This document shows positions 7,766-12,350 of a stretch of DNA of 12,350 nucleotides, piece by piece. Origin of the DNA: Bacteroidales bacterium UBA3543 (GTDB lineage: Bacteria; Bacteroidota; Bacteroidia; Bacteroidales; UBA932); contig DFOK01000029.1 in the NCBI GenBank assembly GCA_002376715.1, forward strand, positions 1 to 12,350. Direction: 5' to 3'. The translations under genes and the position numbers were made by a program. Below the pieces are notes generated by a model. The model worked only from the letters and a program-made list of their open reading frames with translations. It ran no database searches and had not been told where the DNA came from. The stretch's first letter is position 1, and the number at the start of each line of letters is the position of its first letter.

Positions 7766-9046
7766 TCAAAAATCCAACAAGTCTTTACCTATGTCTCTGC
7801 GGTAAGTTATGCCTTCAAAGGAGATAGCTGAAAGGTGTCTGTAGGAAGCTTGTAAAGCCTCGTCCAAAGAGTCCGCCAGAGAGGTGACTGCAAGTACTCT
7901 ACCACCGGATGTCACCACCCCGGAGCCTGACGCAGCAGTTCCGGCGTGGAATACCACAATATCATCTTCTCCGAAGTCGGCATCAAGGCCTGAAATCGGA
8001 AATCCCTTTCCGTAACTGCCGGGGTATCCGCCTGAAACAGCCATTACCGTAACCGCAATTTTCGGTGACACCTTTATTTTTTCCAAAGAAAGAGTACCCT
8101 TCGCCGCGGCCTTAAGATGTTCCAAAAGATCGCTGTCAATGCGCCTTACTACCGATTCACACTCCGGATCGCCCATACGGACGTTATACTCTATCACATA
8201 AGGATCACCACCGCAATTCATCAGACCTATGAATATGAAACCACAGTAATTCATACCTTCAGCTGCTATACCCCGTATCGTGGGTTTTACTATGCGTTCC
8301 TCAACTTTTGACATGAAGAGATCGTCGGCAAAAGGAACCGGAGATACCGAACCCATTCCGCCGGTATTGGGCCCCGTATCACCTTCGCCAATGCGTTTGT
8401 AATCCTTGGCGTGGGGAAGCATCAGATAATCCCTACCGTCGGTCAGCACAAACACCGAAAGTTCAATACCGGAAAGATATTCCTCTATTACCACTTTAGC
8501 ACCGGCATTACCGAACTTGCCTCCAAACATCAATTCAAGCTCCAGACGGGCCTCTTCTGTTGAGTGTGTAATTATAACTCCCTTGCCGGCCGCAAGACCA
8601 TCGGCCTTTAGAACATAGGGAGGCTTGAGTTGCTCCAGAAAAGCACCAGCTTCTTCAAGCTGAGAGACTTCAAAAGTGTTATAGGCGGCAGTAGGAATGG
8701 AATGTCTCGCCATAAATGCCTTGGCAAAATCTTTGCTGCCTTCGAGCCGTGCCCCATCACGACCGGGACCGATAATCATCAGAGAGGGCATTTTCTCGTG
8801 AAGAAAGTCAGTGATACCCCCTACGAGAGGATTCTCCGGACCTACTATGAGCAGATCAATGGAGAGGCTGTAAATATGGCGTGCGATGGATTCAAAATCC
8901 GAAAGAGTGCAATCCACATTTGTAGCAATGGCGGCGGTACCGGGGTTGCCGGGCATGCAGTAAAGATGATCTATGAGAGGACTGCGGGCTATTTTCCAGG
9001 CTAAAGCACTTTCCCTTCCGCCCGAACCCAATAAAAGGACATTCAT
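7766..9046 (-). CDS. purD: Phosphoribosylamine-glycine ligase (GAR synthetase)
   Basis: It catalyses the second step of de novo purine synthesis: 5-phosphoribosylamine plus glycine plus ATP gives glycinamide ribonucleotide. The 426-residue protein is a full-length ATP-grasp enzyme. It has the N-domain loop MNVLLLGSGGRESALAW, GARLEGSK (98-105), the ATP-binding YVLKADGLAAGKGV (144-157), the family block GEGDTGPNTGGMGS (220-233), and the signature RMGDPECE (290-297). An in-frame ATG at 9068-9070 would add eight residues. I prefer the ATG at 9044-9046, because homologues start directly with the M-x-V-L-x-x-GSGGRE block. A good minus-strand -7 box (9075 to 9068) also overlaps the upstream ATG and would leave it untranscribed. 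It is first in a two-gene unit with the membrane protein. Confidence 0.95.
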   Translation of the reverse strand: MNVLLLGSGGRESALAWKIARSPLIDHLYCMPGNPGTAAIATNVDCTLSDFESIARHIYSLSIDLLIVGPENPLVGGITDFLHEKMPSLMIIGPGRDGARLEGSKDFAKAFMARHSIPTAAYNTFEVSQLEEAGAFLEQLKPPYVLKADGLAAGKGVIITHSTEEARLELELMFGGKFGNAGAKVVIEEYLSGIELSVFVLTDGRDYLMLPHAKDYKRIGEGDTGPNTGGMGSVSPVPFADDLFMSKVEERIVKPTIRGIAAEGMNYCGFIFIGLMNCGGDPYVIEYNVRMGDPECESVVRRIDSDLLEHLKAAAKGTLSLEKIKVSPKIAVTVMAVSGGYPGSYGKGFPISGLDADFGEDDIVVFHAGTAASGSGVVTSGGRVLAVTSLADSLDEALQASYRHLSAISFEGITYRRDIGKDLLDF

Positions 9047-9062
9047 ACCGGTTGAAACTAAT

Positions 9063-9097
9063 TTTGACAAAGATAGGTATAAAAATTGCTATATTTG
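9063..9097 (+). promoter_or_regulatory. Putative promoter of the lipoprotein-amidohydrolase-radical SAM operon
   Basis: TATATTTG (9090-9097) is a perfect TAnnTTTG -7 box, with TTTG at 9063-9066 and a 23-base spacer. Transcription would start about 20 bases before the ATG at 9123. The 17 bases at 9081-9097 match the parE promoter block at 4218-4234 except for one base. The -33 element abuts the divergent purD -7 box. Consensus-based call. Confidence 0.6.
9068..9075 (-). promoter_or_regulatory. Putative -7 box of the purD promoter
   Basis: Minus-strand TATCTTTG (9075 to 9068) matches TAnnTTTG. I see no TTG at the expected -33 distance. Initiation about 6 bases downstream would give a very short purD leader of roughly 15 bases, consistent with a start at 9046. 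Confidence 0.45.
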
Positions 9098-9122
9098 GAG
9101 TTTAAATGGCAAAACTTCTGCG

Positions 9123-9728
9123 ATGAAACGTACCGGCATTCTCATACTCTCACTCCTACTGACGGCTATTTCCTGCGGTCCCAGAGCGGATATCCCCAAA
9201 AAGAAGATGATACAGATATATTATGAAATCTCTCTTCTCGACCAGTATGTTGAACACAATCCCCAAATGAGGGCTCAAAGCGACTCGATGAAGGTTTATG
9301 CACCTCTGCTTGACAAATATGGCTATACAGAAGAGGAGTTTATCAATTCAATCAATTTTTACCTCAGGGATCCTGAAAAATTCCTGAAGATTCTTCAAGC
9401 AGTAGAAACAAAACTGAAAGAGCGCGAACGATATCTTTCCGATTTGCAGCAAGCAGATGGGGATTTGGACAGACCTATGATGGAAAAGGCTGTTGACTTT
9501 GATGAGGGTGCACCGGTTGAGGAGTTACCCTCTCCCGAAGAAGATGCCTTTGGGCGAGAAACTCCGACTAAAGAAACCTCAGTTCAGGAGACTTCTGTTC
9601 AGGATACGGTAGCTCGAAAACTGCCCGATACGAAAACTCGCCGCATAACCACACGTGAAAAGCGTCTGACCAAAGAGGAACTCCTTGAACTCAGTAAGAA
9701 ATTTAAGCAAGAAAAAAAGAGTAAATGA
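9123..9728 (+). CDS. DUF4296-like lipoprotein
   Basis: This 201-residue protein begins with a lipoprotein signal: basic MKR, a hydrophobic core (about 5-15), then AIS before C18, the likely lipidated cysteine. A helical region of about 24-105 (for example MIQIYYEISLLDQY and LDKYGYTEEEFINSINFYL) resembles DUF4296 proteins of Bacteroidota. These are small, uncharacterised, probably envelope-anchored proteins. The tail from about 107 is charged and low in complexity. It includes an in-tandem ETSVQ pair (151-160) encoded by adjacent 15-base units, then a lysine/arginine-rich end. The open frame extends upstream to 8973, but that extension is antisense to purD and would bury the signal peptide, so I start at 9123. 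Its stop overlaps the next ATG in an ATGA arrangement, indicating coupled translation. Function unknown. Confidence 0.85.
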   Translation: MKRTGILILSLLLTAISCGPRADIPKKKMIQIYYEISLLDQYVEHNPQMRAQSDSMKVYAPLLDKYGYTEEEFINSINFYLRDPEKFLKILQAVETKLKERERYLSDLQQADGDLDRPMMEKAVDFDEGAPVEELPSPEEDAFGRETPTKETSVQETSVQDTVARKLPDTKTRRITTREKRLTKEELLELSKKFKQEKKSK

Positions 9729-10921
9729 TATATAGGGCCGACTATATTTTCCCCATTGACAGAGAACCTATCATAAACGGATATGTGGAGGTTGACAAGG
9801 AGGGCACAATTCTCTCCTGTGGCTCGGCAGATAGCCTCGACACAAAAGGCAGAGCGTCGGCAGAATATTTTAAGGGCATACTGATCCCGGGGTTTGCAAA
9901 TGCACATTGTCATGTCGAACTATCTCATATGAAAGGTTTTTTCCGCCAGGGGACCGGCATGGATGGGTTCATACAACAGATCAATGCGCTGCGCCTGACA
10001 GTGAACCGGGAAGAACGGATAGCCGCACTCACAGAGCAGATGGAGCAGATGTACTCAGCAGGTGTCTCGGTAATGGCAGATATCAGCAATTGCGACGAGA
10101 GCTTCGAATGTAAAGTCTCCTCACCTATCTATTCACGCACCTATCTGGAGGTCTTTGGTACGGAGCCCGAAGATGCACCGCAGATACTTGCCGGGGCAAT
10201 TGAGCTACAAAAGAAAGCTAAACAAATGGGATTGGATGCCGCACCTACCCCACACTCTCCTTATACGATGAGTCCGCTGCTCAACCGCCTTTCGTCTGCA
10301 GAGGGACTAAAGTCAGGATATATCTCCTACCACAATCAAGAGAGCGACCAGGAGGAGGATATGATCAGGTATGGCACGGGAGAACTTGCAGAAGATTATA
10401 AAGCACGGGGCTGCTCTATGCCACCGGCAACCGGCGACTCCGCACTCAAATATTTCCTCGACAATCTGCAAAAAGAGATTAAAGCGCCGATAGAGGGAAG
10501 AGTGCTGCTGGTCCATAATACGGTTACCGATCAGGAAAGCATTGATGAAGCACTGAAAGTACTAAAGAGCCCATACTGGGTAGTTTGTCCGCTCTCCAAT
10601 ATATTTATACACAGAATGTTGCCGCCTCTAGACCTGCTGAGGGCAAACAACCTTACCATATGTGTCGGTACCGACAGCCTTTCGAGCAATCTGCAGCTCT
10701 CAATGGTGGAGGAGATACGCTGCATTCAGGGACACTTTCCCCACATCCCTCTTGAGGAGATACTCAAGTGGTGCTGCATCAACGGCACCTGTGCTGTCGG
10801 TGCGGAAAAGCGCTTCGGATCCTTCACGCCCGGCAAAAGACCTGGCATAGTTCTTATTGACAATATTAATTGGGAAAGGATGGAGCTCACCAAAGAGAGC
10901 AAATCCGAAAGAATAATATAA
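9725..10921 (+). CDS. Metal-dependent amidohydrolase (adenosine/SAH/guanine-deaminase-like)
   Basis: This 398-residue cytoplasmic protein belongs to the amidohydrolase superfamily, on the aminohydrolase (SAH deaminase/chlorohydrolase) side. Visible metal and catalytic residues follow the family order: H61-x-H63 (ANAHCHVELSH), H203 with E206 (the HxxE pair in SYHNQES), H264 (LLVHNT) and D317 (GTDSLSSN). Also typical are PHSPYTMSP (176-184) and CPLSN (288-292). Flanking N- and C-terminal strands (about 1-55 and 360-380) form the usual small beta domain. Such enzymes deaminate purine- or pterin-like rings or hydrolyse related bonds; the substrate cannot be read from the sequence. It overlaps the lipoprotein gene by 4 bases (ATGA) and lies 9 bases before the radical SAM gene, so the three are almost certainly co-transcribed. 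Confidence 0.88.
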   Translation: MIYRADYIFPIDREPIINGYVEVDKEGTILSCGSADSLDTKGRASAEYFKGILIPGFANAHCHVELSHMKGFFRQGTGMDGFIQQINALRLTVNREERIAALTEQMEQMYSAGVSVMADISNCDESFECKVSSPIYSRTYLEVFGTEPEDAPQILAGAIELQKKAKQMGLDAAPTPHSPYTMSPLLNRLSSAEGLKSGYISYHNQESDQEEDMIRYGTGELAEDYKARGCSMPPATGDSALKYFLDNLQKEIKAPIEGRVLLVHNTVTDQESIDEALKVLKSPYWVVCPLSNIFIHRMLPPLDLLRANNLTICVGTDSLSSNLQLSMVEEIRCIQGHFPHIPLEEILKWCCINGTCAVGAEKRFGSFTPGKRPGIVLIDNINWERMELTKESKSERII

Positions 10922-10930
10922 TAATGAGTC

Positions 10931-11707
10931 ATGGCGATATATTTTGACAGTATAGTTTTCGGTCCGATAAGAAGCAGACGACTTGGCAGTTCACTAGGGA
11001 TCAACCTTCTTCCTCTCAAAGGAAAACTTTGCTCCTTTGACTGTGTTTACTGTGAGTGCGGATGGAATTCAGAAGGACGCTCAGATCATAAAATGCCTAC
11101 GGTAGAGCAGGTGCGTGAGGCCCTCAAGAGTAAATTGATTGAGTGCCACCGTGATAATATTCCTGTAGATTCCATCACATTTTCCGGTAACGGCGAGCCT
11201 ACTCTGCACTCCGATTTCCCCGAAATCATAGATTATACGGTAGCTCTCAGGGACGAACTTTTTCCGAAAGCCGTCATCTCTGTGCTTTCAAACGCGACAA
11301 TGCTGGGAAGACCGGGAGTCAAGGAGGCGCTACGTAAGATAGATAATCCTATTCTTAAACTTGACGGCGTGGATGAGGATTACGTCAGACTTATCGATCG
11401 TCCCCAAAATCCCAATTATAGCATTGACGAAGTTATTTCACATCTGGAGTGGTTTAAGGGAGATTTCATCTTGCAGACTATGTTTTTGCGTGGAGTAGTG
11501 GATGGTGTGGAGGTGGATTCGATGAGAAAAGATCTGCTGGAGGGATGGCAAAAAATGGTCATTGCACTGCATCCGCGGGAAGTGATGCTCTACACCCTCG
11601 ACCGGCAGCCTCCGCTTTCTACACTGGAGAAGGTTTCAGTAAAGGAGATGGAACAGGCCGCCGAGCCTTTGAAGGAAGCGGGAATAAAGATCCGCATAAG
11701 CGGATAA
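10931..11707 (+). CDS. Radical SAM protein (COG0731-like Fe-S oxidoreductase)
   Basis: This 258-residue protein carries the radical SAM cluster motif CxxxCxxC as CSFDCVYC (C34, C38, C41), with an additional cysteine at 43. The SAM-contacting GGEP-type motif appears as SGNGEPTL (85-92). The N-terminal FGPIRSRRLGSSLGINLLPL is the hallmark of the COG0731 family. That family's database label, wyosine synthetase, comes from archaeal Taw1 and should not be transferred here. A later conserved stretch is LKLDGVDEDYVRLIDRP (142-158). There is no SPASM or B12 domain, and the substrate is unknown. The gene follows the amidohydrolase after 9 bases and ends the operon. An out-of-frame ATG at 10924 is ignored. 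A degenerate heptad array begins immediately after the stop. Confidence 0.88.
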   Translation: MAIYFDSIVFGPIRSRRLGSSLGINLLPLKGKLCSFDCVYCECGWNSEGRSDHKMPTVEQVREALKSKLIECHRDNIPVDSITFSGNGEPTLHSDFPEIIDYTVALRDELFPKAVISVLSNATMLGRPGVKEALRKIDNPILKLDGVDEDYVRLIDRPQNPNYSIDEVISHLEWFKGDFILQTMFLRGVVDGVEVDSMRKDLLEGWQKMVIALHPREVMLYTLDRQPPLSTLEKVSVKEMEQAAEPLKEAGIKIRISG

Positions 11708-11777
11708 GTGGTACGGGGTACGAGCTGCGGGGTGCAGGATGTGGGGTTGTGTTGCGAAGTGTAGTGTGTAGTGTAGA
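11708..11777. repeat. Degenerate heptad array after the radical SAM gene
   Basis: From the base after the radical SAM stop, the sequence divides into ten 7-base units drifting from GTGGTAC/GGGGTAC/GGGGTGC to GTGTGTA/GTGTAGA. The first six units mostly carry T at position 5 and G at positions 3-4. The last units contain GTAGTGTGTAG (11761-11771), the exact reverse complement of positions 1-11. It therefore looks like a decayed relative of the array at the start of the window. The strand with G/T-rich units is again co-directional with the preceding gene. Non-coding; function unknown. Confidence 0.7.
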
Positions 11778-11796
11778 AAATTATAGGTTTAACTAA

Positions 11797-11853
11797 ATTC
11801 AAATAACACGGGCGTAGAAAATTTTTGTATTTTCGAAGCCGTGTTATTTGAAT
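11797..11853. terminator. Long hairpin between radical SAM gene and dtd (probable terminator)
   Basis: A perfect 15-base inverted repeat pairs 11797-11811 (ATTCAAATAACACGG) with 11839-11853. A nested 6-base pair (GAAAAT 11817-11822 with ATTTTC 11829-11834) lies in the loop, giving a 57-base structure. It probably ends the three-gene operon. However, the 3' U-run is weak: a TTTT comes only 7 bases beyond the stem. An alternative role is a structured 5' leader or promoter-overlapping element for dtd, whose ATG is 30 bases downstream. Confidence 0.6.
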
Positions 11854-11883
11854 ACTGAGTTTTGAAACTAAAAAATAAACAAT

Positions 11884-12336
11884 ATGAGAGTAGTTATTCA
11901 AAGAGTTTCTTCTTCCAGCGTCACCATCGGTGGTGAAGTAGTGGCTGCCATAGATTACGGCATGACGGTGCTTGTAGGATTTGAAGAGGCGGACACACAG
12001 GAAGATATCGATTGGATGTGCCGCAAGATTGCAGCCCTGCGAATTTTTGACGATGAAAATGGAGTGATGAATCTCTCCGTAACCGATACCGGTGGTGAGG
12101 TACTGGTGGTAAGTCAGTTTACACTTTTCGCCTCAACAAAGAAGGGCAATCGCCCCTCCTATATCTTTGCAGCAAAACCTGAAACTGCCATCCCCCTCTA
12201 TGAGAAGTTTAAGAAAACCCTCTCCGAATGTGTCGGAAAGGAGATACAGTGTGGCGAATTTGGGGCCGAAATGGAGGTTGCACTGGTCAACGATGGCCCT
12301 GTAACCATATTTATCGCTAGTAAAAACAAATATTAA
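11884..12336 (+). CDS. dtd: D-aminoacyl-tRNA deacylase
   Basis: It hydrolyses D-amino acids (and glycine mischarged on tRNA-Ala) from tRNAs, a chiral proofreading step in the cytoplasm. The 150-residue length is standard for bacterial DTD. The N-terminus MRVVIQRVSSSSVTI is typical. Both signature motifs are present: SQFTLFA (77-83) and NDGPVT (136-141), the latter holding the Gly-cisPro that selects against L-amino acids. The acidic IFDDENGVMNLSV (54-66) is also family-typical. The ATG lacks a Shine-Dalgarno sequence and follows an A-rich stretch. It is separated from the radical SAM operon by a hairpin, so it likely has its own promoter. Only 14 bases follow the stop before the window ends. 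Confidence 0.96.
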   Translation: MRVVIQRVSSSSVTIGGEVVAAIDYGMTVLVGFEEADTQEDIDWMCRKIAALRIFDDENGVMNLSVTDTGGEVLVVSQFTLFASTKKGNRPSYIFAAKPETAIPLYEKFKKTLSECVGKEIQCGEFGAEMEVALVNDGPVTIFIASKNKY

Positions 12337-12350
12337 TAAAAGAACTGAAA

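Noticed and set aside
8630..9004. Plus-strand open frame of 124 codons opposite purD
   Set aside because: It lies wholly antisense to well-conserved purD codons, its translation resembles no family I know, and no promoter or start context supports it.
8973..9122. N-terminal extension of the DUF4296 lipoprotein by 50 residues
   Set aside because: It would run antisense over the purD 5' end and both promoters, and would bury a good lipoprotein signal peptide that starts at 9123.
10931..11707. tRNA wyosine synthetase (TYW1/Taw1) annotation for the radical SAM gene
   Set aside because: Wyosine synthesis is archaeal and eukaryotic; the resemblance is to the wider COG0731 family, so only the family-level call is justified.
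11590..11901. Minus-strand open frame of 103 codons containing threonine/histidine/tyrosine-rich repeats
   Set aside because: The repetitive translation merely reflects the degenerate heptad array; the rest is antisense to the radical SAM gene and the dtd start.

Overview
The window looks like a chromosomal housekeeping segment from a Bacteroidales-type bacterium (phylum Bacteroidota). The evidence is TAnnTTTG -7 promoter boxes upstream of several genes, mostly AT-rich starts without Shine-Dalgarno sequences, a two-subunit methylmalonyl-CoA mutase, and a DUF4296-like lipoprotein. Genus cannot be fixed from the sequence alone. I see no phage, insertion sequence, CRISPR array, tRNA or rRNA. Coding density is high: the largest gene-free stretches are about 176, 132, 92 and 76 bases.

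Layout. 1-92: a heptanucleotide tandem array and a strong terminator hairpin. 93-4133 (minus): methylmalonyl-CoA mutase, with the non-catalytic small subunit (mutA) transcribed first and the catalytic B12-binding large subunit (mutB) after it. 4266-6766 (plus): topoisomerase IV subunit B (parE), overlapping a short phospholipid-acyltransferase-like gene by one base (TAATG). 6763-9046 (minus): purD followed by a polytopic membrane protein. The membrane protein's stop overlaps the stop of the converging acyltransferase. 9123-11707 (plus): a tight three-gene set of DUF4296-like lipoprotein, amidohydrolase of the adenosine/SAH/guanine-deaminase type, and a COG0731-like radical SAM protein. 11708-11853: a degenerate heptad array and a long hairpin. 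11884-12336 (plus): D-aminoacyl-tRNA deacylase (dtd).

How the genes work together. MutA and MutB form one B12 enzyme interconverting succinyl-CoA and methylmalonyl-CoA. The purD, parE and dtd genes are unrelated housekeeping functions. The least understood part is the coupled lipoprotein-amidohydrolase-radical SAM operon, whose shared role, if any, I cannot assign.

The most unusual non-coding signals are two heptad-repeat arrays at opposite ends of the window. They share an 11-base word in inverted orientation. A 17-base promoter block also recurs with one mismatch in front of parE and the DUF4296 gene. I did not find convincing evidence of a wholly new system.
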